Shown: positions 8,813 through 17,600 of the stretch, piece after piece
Layout of the letters: the number at the start of each line of letters is the position of its first letter
Position numbering within the stretch: position 1 is the stretch's first letter
Assembly: GCA_900547475.1 (NCBI GenBank)
Contig: URGW01000039.1
Location: 1-36,660, forward strand
Reading direction: 5' to 3'
From: an uncultured Clostridium sp.
GTDB taxonomy: Bacteria; Bacillota; Clostridia; Clostridiales; Clostridiaceae
Length of the DNA stretch: 36,660 bases
Translations under genes and position numbers: made by a program
The notes under the pieces: generated by a model
Database searches by the model: none
What the model saw: the letters and a program-made list of their open reading frames with translations, nothing else
What the model was told of the DNA's origin: nothing

Positions 8813-9902
8813 ACTTTAAGTAATCTTGATAGTTATCTTGAGTAATCTTTACATAATCAATCCAAATATACTTACCATCAGTTACTTCATATCCTACTGT
8901 ATCTTTATTTATTTCTTTTCCTTGCGCTGCAGCAATAGCTACATTTACAGTTGCTTTACCTTGGTTTTCTGCATCATTTAATACTGTACCTAAAAGAGAA
9001 CCATCTTTCATGGCTTGAAGTGCAGGCGCAGTTGCATCAACCCCAACTACAGGAATATATTTAGATGCATCACCTTTGTTATAACCTTCAGCTTTTAATG
9101 CTTCAATTGCACCTAAAGCCATATCATCATTATTGCAAAGAACTGCTTCAATTTTATCTAATCCTTGCCCAGTTATAAAAGCTTTCATAAGATCTGTAGC
9201 CTTAGCCTTGTCCCACATAGCTGTGTCAGCTGCAAGCTTTTCAGTTTTAAATCCACCATCTTCAATAGCCTTTATAGAATACTCTGTACGTAATGTAGCA
9301 TCTTGATGACCTGGCTCTCCTTGCAACATTACATATTGAATTACTCCATCTCCATTTTTATCAGCTTCAGGATTTTCCTTAAAGTAATCTACAATAATTT
9401 CTCCTGATTGAGTTCCTGATTGTTCAGCTTTTGCTCCAACATACCAAACTTTATCATAACTTTGCATATCGGCTTCTTCAGGTTCACGATTTAAGAATAC
9501 TATTGGTAAATCTTTAGCCTTTGCTTTTTCTATTATTGGTCCTGCTGCTGTTCTATCAACTGCATTAACAGCTAAAGCATTAACACCTTTAGTTATAAAT
9601 GTATCAACTTGCTCATTTTGTGTTGGTTGCTTATTTTGAGAGTCAACTAACTCAATCTTCACGCCTTCAGCATCTGATTGTTTTTCCATTGCAGTACGTA
9701 CTCCAGTCATAAATGTATCATCAAATTTATATATTGCAGATCCAATTAATATGTTGCTATTACTTTCACTCTTTGACTCATCCGTAGATTCAGATTTTTT
9801 TGTATCAGCATTATCACTTCCTGAATTACTACACCCTGTCATAGCACCTCCAATCATAGTTGCTACAACTATCATTGGTAATAATTTTTTTAGTTTTATC
9901 AT
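8811..9902 (-). CDS. mglB: Galactose/glucose-binding lipoprotein MglB
   Basis: This 363-residue lipoprotein has a lipobox (AMTGC) followed by a Ser/Asp/Lys-rich linker. The mature domain is a close match to the E. coli galactose-binding protein. Sugar-contact positions are all visible: Asp and Phe in YKFDDTF, Asn in FLNREP, His/Asp/Arg in GHQDATLRT, Trp in DTAMW, Asn in CNNDDMALG, Asp in GVDA and Asn in VLND. The calcium site DKNGDGVIQ is intact. It captures galactose or glucose for MglAC. I use the ATG at 9902, which has GGAGGG 6 nt upstream; the ATG at 9908 touches the ribosome site. It is the first gene of the transport operon, behind a promoter with activator-like repeats and a cre-like site. 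Confidence 0.95.
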   Translation of the reverse strand: MIKLKKLLPMIVVATMIGGAMTGCSNSGSDNADTKKSESTDESKSESNSNILIGSAIYKFDDTFMTGVRTAMEKQSDAEGVKIELVDSQNKQPTQNEQVDTFITKGVNALAVNAVDRTAAGPIIEKAKAKDLPIVFLNREPEEADMQSYDKVWYVGAKAEQSGTQSGEIIVDYFKENPEADKNGDGVIQYVMLQGEPGHQDATLRTEYSIKAIEDGGFKTEKLAADTAMWDKAKATDLMKAFITGQGLDKIEAVLCNNDDMALGAIEALKAEGYNKGDASKYIPVVGVDATAPALQAMKDGSLLGTVLNDAENQGKATVNVAIAAAQGKEINKDTVGYEVTDGKYIWIDYVKITQDNYQDYLK

Positions 9903-9954
9903 ATTCATCCCTCCAAAATCTTCCCGTTTTTATATGTTTAATTTTTACAATTTT

Positions 9955-10020
9955 ATTATAACGTTTTCATAAACTTTAACCCATATAAAATTCTTTTGAA
10001 AACTATCGAAATTCTTCTGA
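9955..10020 (-). promoter_or_regulatory. mglB control region: 21-bp-spaced direct repeats, -10 and cre-like site
   Basis: On the minus strand TCAGAAGAATTT (10009-10020) and TCAAAAGAATTT (9988-9999) are direct repeats 21 bp apart, two helical turns. The -10 TATAAT is at 9955-9960. The position for a -35 (9978-9983) reads TGGGTT, far from consensus, so activation is probably needed. TGAAAACGTTATAA (9956-9969), with one mismatch to the CcpA cre consensus, overlaps the -10. The distance from -10 to the start codon is about 53 bp. Confidence 0.7.
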
Positions 10021-10035
10021 ATTTTTATAATAACT

Positions 10036-10081
10036 AAAAAAAGTTACATAATATATTCATATAAATATACATGTAACTTTT
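10036..10081 (-). terminator. Terminator downstream of the class IV aminotransferase
   Basis: AAAAGTTACAT (10071-10081 on minus) pairs with ATGTAACTTTT (10039-10049) across a 21-nt AT-rich loop, and the minus strand then runs on in T. It lies 112 bp past the aminotransferase stop and just before the mglB control region, so it insulates mglB from the upstream genes. Confidence 0.75.
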
Positions 10082-10152
10082 AAATATTAAACTAATATTT
10101 TTTATGATTTTTTTAATATCTTCAACTATACTTCTATGATTTAACGCTGCAA

Positions 10153-10189
10153 CATCTAACTTTAATAGATGATAGTGACAATCACTATC
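10153..10189 (-). other. Two adjacent hairpins in the 3' region of the aminotransferase transcript
   Basis: GATAGTGA/TCACTATC with a 3-nt loop (10171-10189) is followed directly by CATCTA/TAGATG with a 7-nt loop (10153-10171), sharing one base. Neither is followed by T on the minus strand; the first is followed by TTTTATAATTTT on plus, where no gene needs it. They may be 3'-protective structures. Confidence 0.5.
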
Positions 10190-10192
10190 CTT

Positions 10193-10990
10193 TTATAATT
10201 TTCCTTCTAAAAGATTATTATATTTCTTCATAATATTCCTTAAAATTTCATTATTAACATCAAATTTTATATCATCAATTTGAGATATTGGTAATATAGC
10301 AACTGAAGTTCCTGAAATAAATAATGAATCTAACTCCCTTATTTCCGTAGCTTTTATTTCTTTTTCTTCTACTTCTACACCTAATTCTTCTGCTATTTTA
10401 AATATTTTATTCCTTGTAATTCCTCTAAGTACTGTTTCACCTTTAGCTGTTATAAGCTTTTTATCCTTTATAGCAAAAAAGTTTGATTTACTGCCTTCTG
10501 TAATAAAACCATTTCTATCTACTAAAAGCGCCTCATGAGCTTTAGTTTCTTTCATTTTCTCTGCAATTTTAGCTCTAAACTCCGTACTAACTATCTTTAA
10601 ATTAGGATTTTCTCTTTCACCATAATAAAGAATAACTTTTACTCCTTTTTCATAGTATTCTTCAGCAGGATAAGAATGCATTATATAATATATTTTTAAA
10701 TTACCATTACTTATATTATATGTAATTTTTATATTTCCAATAGCATTATCATTCTTTTTAATAACTTTAATTATTAAGCTTTCTATTTCTTCTTCACTAT
10801 ATGGAAATTCTTTATTTATAATTTTAAATGATTTTTGCATCCTAGCTAAATGTTCCTTTAAAAACACTGGCTTTCCATTAACAACCCTTAAAACTTCATA
10901 TATTATCTTTTCCTTATAATCTTCATCAGTAAAATCATTAATAGGATATATTATTCCATTATTTAAGTAAAATTTATTTATCGCTTCCAT
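10193..10990 (-). CDS. Class IV PLP-dependent aminotransferase / aminodeoxychorismate lyase-like
   Basis: This 265-residue protein is of the fold-type IV PLP family (IlvE, D-amino acid aminotransferase, PabC). Visible family marks are FLKEHLARMQ near the N-terminus, a probable PLP lysine at Lys132 in NPNLKIVST, and the motif ALLVDRNGFITEGSKSNFF. The cofactor phosphate-binding part VLRGITRNKIF and SGTSVAILPI follow. The spacing from Lys132 to the EALLVD motif matches PabC better than IlvE, so a 4-amino-4-deoxychorismate lyase role (folate synthesis) is possible. There is no pabA/pabB nearby, so a broad aminotransferase role cannot be ruled out. AAGGAGGTG supports the start. It lies 27 bp after the HAD gene, probably in one transcript. 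Confidence 0.85.
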   Translation of the reverse strand: MEAINKFYLNNGIIYPINDFTDEDYKEKIIYEVLRVVNGKPVFLKEHLARMQKSFKIINKEFPYSEEEIESLIIKVIKKNDNAIGNIKITYNISNGNLKIYYIMHSYPAEEYYEKGVKVILYYGERENPNLKIVSTEFRAKIAEKMKETKAHEALLVDRNGFITEGSKSNFFAIKDKKLITAKGETVLRGITRNKIFKIAEELGVEVEEKEIKATEIRELDSLFISGTSVAILPISQIDDIKFDVNNEILRNIMKKYNNLLEGKL

Positions 10991-11017
10991 TAATATTACA
11001 CCTCCTTTGAAGATTAT

Positions 11018-11656
11018 TTATTTCCATCTTAAAATTTCTATTTCATGTTTCTTTTTATAATTAATTAAATAAGGATTTCCAACAAGGTCTAATAACGGCT
11101 TATCTGATAAAGAATCCGAGAACATATACGAATTTTTAAAATCTACTTTTATATTTTTTTCTTTTAAAACTTCATTTAATCTTCTAACTTTTTCTTCACC
11201 CTTACAGTTATTACCATGCATTTTTCTTATAAATTTTCCATCTTTAAATGTAAACTTAGTTCCAATTATTAAATCCACTTCTTTTATTGCATAAAATTCC
11301 TTAACATAGAACTCTGGTGAAGCTGATATAAGTATTACCATATATCCTTCTTTTTTTAATTTTTTTATCATCTCTAATGCATCTTTATAAAGTATTTTAC
11401 TTACTCTTTCATCATAAAATGACTTAGTAAGTTTGGCTAACTCTGCTTCATCTATATTTTCTATAAACTTTAAAAAACACTCTTTAACTCTTCTTTCATC
11501 ATAAACTTTTACTCCATACATTAATCCTGAATATAATGCTCTTGGTAAAAACTTTATATTTTTTATATCTTTAGATACAAGATATTTAAAAAACTCCATT
11601 AATGTTTCTTTTCTTGTTATTGTATAATCTATATCAAATATTGCTAGTTTTTCCAC
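11018..11656 (-). CDS. HAD-IB family hydrolase (SerB-like phosphatase)
   Basis: This 212-residue protein has the HAD motifs in order. DIDYT (Asp8 nucleophile, Asp10 acid/base) is motif I, LISASPEF is motif II, and SDSLSDKPLL is motif IV in place of the usual GDSxxD. The helical cap between residues about 15 and 90 fits subclass IB, which includes phosphoserine phosphatase and related phosphate-ester hydrolases. The substrate cannot be told from sequence. The start is GTG, with GGAGG 7 nt upstream. It precedes the class IV aminotransferase by 27 bp, so the two are probably co-transcribed. Upstream is a heptad inverted repeat that fills most of the gap to the previous gene's terminator. Confidence 0.85.
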   Translation of the reverse strand: MEKLAIFDIDYTITRKETLMEFFKYLVSKDIKNIKFLPRALYSGLMYGVKVYDERRVKECFLKFIENIDEAELAKLTKSFYDERVSKILYKDALEMIKKLKKEGYMVILISASPEFYVKEFYAIKEVDLIIGTKFTFKDGKFIRKMHGNNCKGEEKVRRLNEVLKEKNIKVDFKNSYMFSDSLSDKPLLDLVGNPYLINYKKKHEIEILRWK

Positions 11657-11677
11657 TTATTTTCCTCCAAAACTTTT

Positions 11678-11775
11678 AGTTAAAAGTTACTAATTCTCAA
11701 GTAATAGTTAAATAATAAAACCTTCTTCTCCAATTTCATCCTTAGCTACTAACTATAACCTAATAACTTCTAACT
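11678..11775. repeat. Heptad inverted repeat, copy B
   Basis: The left arm (11678-11712) reads AGTTAAA, AGTTACT, AATTCTC, AAGTAAT, AGTTAAA. The right arm, read on minus from 11775 to 11741, is AGTTAGA, AGTTATT, AGGTTAT, AGTTAGT, AGCTAAG. The first two units pair well (12 of 14 positions) and the rest less well. The spacer is 28 bp. The architecture matches copy A, five units per arm. It lies between the aminotransferase terminator and the HAD gene. Confidence 0.7.
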
Positions 11776-11777
11776 AT

Positions 11778-11809
11778 ATAAAGGCTGAGCATTATATATG
11801 CCTCAGCCC
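11778..11809 (-). terminator. Terminator after the aspartate-type aminotransferase
   Basis: On minus GGCTGAGGCAT pairs with ATGCTCAGCC (one bulged G) across a 5-nt loop, followed by TTTATATA. It lies 9 bp past the aminotransferase stop. The plus side is also T-rich (CATTTTTATTTATTTT). Confidence 0.75.
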
Positions 11810-11817
11810 ATTTTTAT

Positions 11818-13011
11818 TTATTTTAACTTATTAACAAATTTATTAATTCTTTCTAAACCTTTTTCAATTAGCTCCATTGAAGTTGCATAAGATACTCTTA
11901 CATAGTTATCTAATCCAAACGCTTTTCCTGGAATAACTGCTACTTTTTCGTTTTCTAATAACTTAGCAGAAAAATCCATTGAATCATTAATTTTTTCTCC
12001 ATTAATTTCTTTCCCTAAGCATTCATCAATATTTATCATAATATAAAATGCACCTTGTGGCTTAATTATGCTTAAGTTATTCATTTCTTCTAAAGTCTTA
12101 GCCATATAGTTTCTTCTTCTCTCAAACTCAAAAATCATTTCTTTAACTTTATCCTGTGGTCCATTTAAAGCTTCAACAGCTGCATATTGAGTTATAGAGC
12201 AAACATTAGATGTCATATGACTTTGAATATTAGTCATAAGCTTCGCTATTTTTTCTGTTGCTCCACAATATCCTAATCTCCATCCAGTCATAGCATAAGA
12301 CTTAGATAATCCATTTATAACAATAGTTCTTTCATAAGCATCATGAGAAACACTAGCAATACTTACATGACTTTCTCCATCATATATTAACTTTTCATAC
12401 ATTTCATCAGAAACTATTATAAGATCATATTTTTTTGCAAACTCTGCTATTTCTATTAATTCTTCTTTATTATAAATAGTTCCTGTTGGATTATTAGGTG
12501 TATTTAATATAATAGCTTTAGTCTTTTCTGTAACTGCTTTTTCTAAATTTTCTTTAGTAAACTTATAATAAGATGTTTCATCACTTTCTACAAATACGGC
12601 CTTTCCATCTGCTAATCTTATAAGTTCAGGATAACTAACCCAATAAGGATTTGGAACAATTACCTCATCACCAGGGTTTAATATTGCTAAAAATACATTT
12701 GCAAGTGATTGTTTAGCTCCTGTAGATACTACTATTTGTGATGGTTTATATATTAGACCATTGTCTTCTTTAAACTTCTTACATATAGCTTCTCTTAATG
12801 GAAGTATTCCATTTACATTTGTATACTTTGTATTACCTTCTTGCATTGCTTTTATAGCCGCATTAATTATATTTTCTGGAGTATTAAAATCTGGTTCACC
12901 TGCCCCAAAACTAATTACATCAATTCCTTTTTCTTTCATTTCTTTAGCCTTTGCTGTTATTGCCAAAGTTACTGACGCTTCGATTCTTTGTGCTTTTCTT
13001 GATAATTCCAT
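11818..13011 (-). CDS. Pyridoxal phosphate-dependent aminotransferase, aspartate type
   Basis: This 397-residue class I aminotransferase (AspC/AAT family of the Bacillus type) transfers amino groups between aspartate or other amino acids and 2-oxoglutarate. Motifs seen are FGAGEPDFNTPENI near the N-terminus, NTPNNPTGTIY (substrate-binding Asn), VSDEMYEKL (Asp for the PLP ring nitrogen, then Tyr) and NGLSKSYAMTGWRLGY with the PLP lysine at Lys237. VRVSYATS carries the carboxylate-binding Arg. Length is normal for the family. It starts 13 bp after the PHP gene with GGGGG upstream, so the pair form one operon, and it ends in a terminator. Confidence 0.93.
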   Translation of the reverse strand: MELSRKAQRIEASVTLAITAKAKEMKEKGIDVISFGAGEPDFNTPENIINAAIKAMQEGNTKYTNVNGILPLREAICKKFKEDNGLIYKPSQIVVSTGAKQSLANVFLAILNPGDEVIVPNPYWVSYPELIRLADGKAVFVESDETSYYKFTKENLEKAVTEKTKAIILNTPNNPTGTIYNKEELIEIAEFAKKYDLIIVSDEMYEKLIYDGESHVSIASVSHDAYERTIVINGLSKSYAMTGWRLGYCGATEKIAKLMTNIQSHMTSNVCSITQYAAVEALNGPQDKVKEMIFEFERRRNYMAKTLEEMNNLSIIKPQGAFYIMINIDECLGKEINGEKINDSMDFSAKLLENEKVAVIPGKAFGLDNYVRVSYATSMELIEKGLERINKFVNKLK

Positions 13012-13024
13012 TGACTTGCCCCCA

Positions 13025-13852
13025 TTATCTCTTATTAAATTTAATAAACTTTTCTAAATACTCTTCATTTAATCCATAACTACCTATAGATAAATTATCA
13101 TATCCTAAAGTTCTACCGTGATAATCACTTCCTCCACTTATGCATAACTTATATTTTTTAGCTAAATTAAAAAATTTATTTATATCATTCTGTGAATGAC
13201 TTGGATGATATACCTCTATTCCTTTAAGTCCAAAACACCTTAATTCTTTTAAAATATTCTCGACTTCTATTTTTCTATATATTTGACCTGGATGAGCTAA
13301 AATAGCCATTCCACCAGACTTATTAATTACATCTATACACTCTCTATAGTTTAACCTGAACCCTTTAACATATCCTGGTTTTCCTTGAACTAAAAAACTT
13401 CTAAATGCACTTTTATAATTATCAAAATACCCCTTTTTAACCATTGCATTTGCTACATGGCTTCTTCCTACAGTTGAATCTATATCTATTGCTAAATCCT
13501 CTAAATCTAGTTTAATATCATGTTTTTTTAACTTAAATAATATATCTTCAACTCTTTTCATTCTTTGAGTATTTAATTCATCTACAACTTCTTGTAATTC
13601 TTTATTATCAATATCCATAAAATATCCAAGTATATGCAATTCCATTTCTCTAAATTCAGTACTAAGCTCTATTCCTGGAATTATATTTACCTCTTTATAG
13701 TTATTTTTAGTAACATACTGTGATGATATAGAATCATGATCTGTTATAGATATGTATTTAATATTATCTTTTATTGCTGAATCAATTATTTCTTCTGGAC
13801 TTTTTATTCCATCAGAATAATTTGAATGAATATGTAAATCTGCATACTTCAT
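13025..13852 (-). CDS. PHP-domain phosphoesterase, YciV/TrpH-like
   Basis: This 275-residue protein has the metal-binding PHP motifs in order: ADLHIHSNYSDG (7 residues from the start of the domain), ITDHDS, GIELSTE, HILGYF, LAHPGQ and SGGSDYHG. This is the pattern of the YciV/TrpH group, whose studied members remove nucleotides from short RNAs or dephosphorylate 3',5'-bisphosphonucleotides. The ATG at 13852 is preferred because AAGG lies 8 nt upstream; an in-frame GTG at 13861 overlaps that ribosome site. It is first in a two-gene unit with the aminotransferase. No metabolic link between the two is evident, so it may be a housekeeping RNA-turnover enzyme. Confidence 0.88.
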   Translation of the reverse strand: MKYADLHIHSNYSDGIKSPEEIIDSAIKDNIKYISITDHDSISSQYVTKNNYKEVNIIPGIELSTEFREMELHILGYFMDIDNKELQEVVDELNTQRMKRVEDILFKLKKHDIKLDLEDLAIDIDSTVGRSHVANAMVKKGYFDNYKSAFRSFLVQGKPGYVKGFRLNYRECIDVINKSGGMAILAHPGQIYRKIEVENILKELRCFGLKGIEVYHPSHSQNDINKFFNLAKKYKLCISGGSDYHGRTLGYDNLSIGSYGLNEEYLEKFIKFNKR

Positions 13853-14050
13853 CTTATTCACCTTTTCTTTTTAAGTGAAATTTTCATTTATAACTTTTAC
13901 TTAGTTTAAGTTAATTATCAATTTGTTATTCTAATTTATAATATAATATTATAAAACTACGTAATATTTCCCATAATAAAAATATATCATCTTAGTCATG
14001 AAATGTAAATTGAAAACACTGAATTAAATTCTCAATAACACTAAGTAAAT

Positions 14051-14087
14051 AAAAAAAGAGATTATACAAATTACTCTGCATAACCTC
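14051..14087 (-). terminator. Terminator after the DUF1292 gene
   Basis: On minus GAGGTTATGCA (14077-14087) pairs with TGTATAATCTC (14058-14068), with two G-T wobbles, followed by seven T (14051-14057). It begins 9 bp after the gene's stop. Confidence 0.8.
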
Positions 14088-14095
14088 CTTAAATA

Positions 14096-14422
14096 TTACT
14101 CGTCAGCTAAAACGTTAGTATAATATTCTGTTACTTTATCAAACTCAGCTTCTTCTGGAACTATAAGTTCTCCTTCTTCAGTTGATCTGAATAAGTAAAC
14201 TGATTCATCTTCTGGATTTTGAGCTAATACATATTCATTCTCTTCAAATTCAAATGCATCAACTATTGGACAAGATATAACATTTCCGTTATCATCTTCT
14301 AAGTCAACAACAAAGTGTTCATGTTCGTGTTCTCCACATCCACAGTTATCTCCACATCCGTGACTATCATGATCATGTCCACATCCGCAGCCTTCGCCGC
14401 ATTTATTTAATTCATTTTCCAT
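14096..14422 (-). CDS. DUF1292 protein with Cys/His-rich N-terminal tail
   Basis: This 108-residue protein begins at the ATG at 14422, which has AGGAGG 8 nt upstream; a longer in-frame extension to 14494 has no ribosome site and looks non-coding. Residues 37-108 form the acidic DUF1292 domain (VVDLEDDNGNVISCPIVDAF, then ENEYVLAQNPEDESVYLFR), a small conserved Firmicutes family of unknown function. Residues 8-36 carry six Cys and six His arranged as two copies of CGxxCGCG followed by an HxH pattern, which would suit binding of zinc, nickel or copper. The gene stands alone between two terminators. Whether the tail stores metal or serves a regulatory role cannot be told. Confidence 0.85.
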   Translation of the reverse strand: MENELNKCGEGCGCGHDHDSHGCGDNCGCGEHEHEHFVVDLEDDNGNVISCPIVDAFEFEENEYVLAQNPEDESVYLFRSTEEGELIVPEEAEFDKVTEYYTNVLADE

Positions 14423-14592
14423 TTTACATTCCTCCTTAAATGATAAGTTAAACAATTTAATTCTAAAATAAATATATAAATTAATATTGTTCAAACTTAA
14501 CTAGTCTTTATAATTGTACCCTTATTCTTAGGAAAATAAAAGAAAAATATATTTTTTTTATAAAATTTTAAAATATTTTTTTATTTATGCAT

Positions 14593-14648
14593 AAAAAAGG
14601 GGCTTCACTTTTAGTTTTGCATAACATTAAAGCTTTAACCCCTTTTTT
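14593..14648 (-). terminator. Terminator after nifJ
   Basis: AAAAAAGGGG and CCCCTTTTTT form a 10-bp closing stem (14593-14602 with 14639-14648). Inside is a further palindrome, TTAAAGCTTTAA. It could act on both strands, but only nifJ reads into it. Confidence 0.8.
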
Positions 14649-14669
14649 ATTAACTTATCTATTATTTAT

Positions 14670-17600
14670 CTATTCTTGATTAGCAAGCTTTCTATAATTT
14701 TCTAATCTTTCCATTGCATCTGCTTGAGTCTTTTCAAATAAAGCATCTGCTGCTTCTGGGAATGCCTTAGCTAATGAAGCATATCTAACTTCTCCCATTA
14801 AGAATTCTCTAAAGTCTCCCTTAGGCTCTCTTGAATCTAAGCTAAATGGATTCTTAGTTCCCTTTAATGTTGGATTATATCTATATAATGCCCAATATCC
14901 GCAATCTACAGCTTTCTTAGCTTCTGATTGTGAATTAGTCATTCCTGCTTTAATACCATGATTAATACATGGAGCATAAGCAATTATTAATGATGGTCCA
15001 TCATAAGCTTCTGCTTCAGCTATAGCCTTAAGAGTTTGATTTTTGTCTGCTCCCATAGAGATTTGAGCAACATATACATAACCATAGCTCATAGCCATCA
15101 TTCCTAAATCTTTCTTCTTAGTTCTCTTACCAGAAGCAGCAAATTTAGCAATTGCAGCTGTTGGTGTAGATTTAGAAGATTGTCCACCAGTATTTGAATA
15201 AACTTCTGTATCAAATACTAATACATTTACGTTTTCTCCTGATGCAAGTACATGGTCAAGTCCACCGTATCCGATGTCATATGCCCAACCATCTCCACCA
15301 AAGATCCATTGAGATCTCTTAACGAAGAATTCTTTATCATTTAAAATAGTCTTAGCTATTTCAGCATCACAATTTTCAAGTGCAGTAACTAAAGCATTTG
15401 CTCTTTCTCTAGTTCCAACGCTTTCTTCTATATTTTCTAACCAATCTTTTAATACAGACTTAGTTTCATCAGATATATCACTTTCTAATGCAACTTTTAC
15501 ATTATCAGCAATTCTATCTCTTATAGCTTTAACTCCTAAGAACATACCTAAACCATATTCAGCATTATCTTCAAATAATGAATTTGCCCAAGCTGGACCA
15601 TGTCCATTATGGTTAACTGTATATGGAGTTGCAGGAGCTGATCCTCCCCAAATTGAAGAACATCCTGTAGCATTAGCTACCATCATTCTATCACCAAATA
15701 ATTGAGTTACAAGCTTAGCATATGGAGTTTCTCCACAACCTGCACAAGCACCTGAGAACTCAAGAAGTGGTTGTTCAAATTGGCTACCTTTTAATGTATT
15801 CTTATTCATTGGATTTTTCTTAGCAGATACTTCTGTTGTTGCATAATCCCATGCATCTATTTGATCATGTTGACTATCTTGTGGTTTCATAACTAAAGCT
15901 TTGTTCTTAGCTGGACATACTTCAGCACAGTTTCCACATCCAGTACAATCAAGTGGAGTAACTCCAATTGTGAACTTATATGGAGCTTCTGTTTTTAATG
16001 CCTTAGCATCAGTAGTCTTCATTGAAGCAGGTGCTTTCTCAGCTTCTTCCCCAGTTAATAAGAATGGTCTTATTGCAGCATGAGGACATACTACTGAACA
16101 TTGATTACATTGAATACAGTTTTCTGGTATCCATTCAGGAACATTAATTGCAATTCCTCTCTTTTCATATGCAGCTGTACCAGCCATGAAAGTACCATCT
16201 TCCATATTATGTTTAACAAATGTTGAAACTGGTAAATCAAAACCTTCTTGTCTATTCATAGGGTCAACTATTTCTTTAATAAATGCAGGAACTTCTTTTG
16301 TAGCTGCAACTTCAGTATCTACTGCATCTACCCATGTTGCTGGTACATCTATCTTAACAATAGCTCCAACACCAGCATCAATAGCAGCATTATTCATATT
16401 AACAACTTTTTCACCTTTTTTACCATATGATGTAACAACCGCTTGCTTTAAGTATGCTATAGCTTCATCAACTGGAATTATATTAGCAAGTTTAAAGAAT
16501 GCAGCTTGCATTATCATGTTAATTCTTCCACCAAGACCAATTTCTTGAGCTATCTTAACAGCATTTAATGTATAGAATTCTATATTCTTTTCAGCTATAG
16601 TTCTCTTCATTTCTGCTGGTAATTTTTCATCTAATTCTTCTGGCGTCCAAATTGTATTTAATAAGAATTTACCGTTATTCTTTAATCCATCTAATACGTT
16701 ATATTTATAAACATATGATTGATTGTGACATGCTACAAAATCAGCCTTATCTATTAAATATGGTGATTTAATTGGCTTCTTACCAAATCTTAAGTGAGAA
16801 ACTGTTATACCACCTGATTTTTTAGAGTCATATGAAAAATATCCTTGAGCATACATATCAGTATGATCCCCGATAATCTTAATAGCGCTCTTATTAGCAC
16901 CTACAGTACCATCTGAACCTAATCCCCAGAACTTACAAGCTTTAGTTCCTTCTGGTGTAGCATCTATATCTTCTACAGTTTCAAGTGAAGTAAATGTTAC
17001 ATCATCAACTATACCAATTGTAAATCCATTTTTAGGCTCGTCCTTAGATAAGTTAGCATAAACTGCAGCTATATCTGAAGGATTTGGATCCTTTGAGCCT
17101 AAGCCATATCTACCACCAACTATAACTGGAGCATTTGCTTTACCTGCAAAAGCACTTACTACATCTAAGTATAATGGTTCACCAATTGAACCTGGTTCTT
17201 TTGTTCTATCTAATACTGCAATTTTCTTAACTGTATCAGGAATTGCAGCTAATAATTTTTCTATTGAGAATGGTCTATAAAGTCTAACCTTTACAACACC
17301 AACCTTTTCTCCTCTAGAATTTAAATAATCTACAGTTTCTTCAGCAACGTCTGTTCCTGAACCCATTGCAATAATTACTCTATCAGCATCTGGAGCTCCA
17401 TAATAATCAAAACAATGATATTCTCTTCCTGTTAATTTAGTTATTTCCGCCATATACCCTTCGACTACTTCTGGAATGTCATCATAGAATCTATTTACAG
17501 CTTCTCTTGTTTGGAAGTATATATCTGGATTTTGAGCTGTACCTCTAGTTACTGGATGATCTGGATTTAATGAATTTTTTCTAAATTCATTAACAGCTTC

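Noticed and set aside
14423..14494. N-terminal extension of the DUF1292 protein
   Set aside because: No ribosome site, AT-rich sequence; a strong AGGAGG stands before the internal ATG at 14422.
16186..16548. Plus-strand open frame inside nifJ
   Set aside because: Low-complexity Ser/Thr/Ile composition is the usual antisense shadow of a well-conserved gene; no ribosome site.
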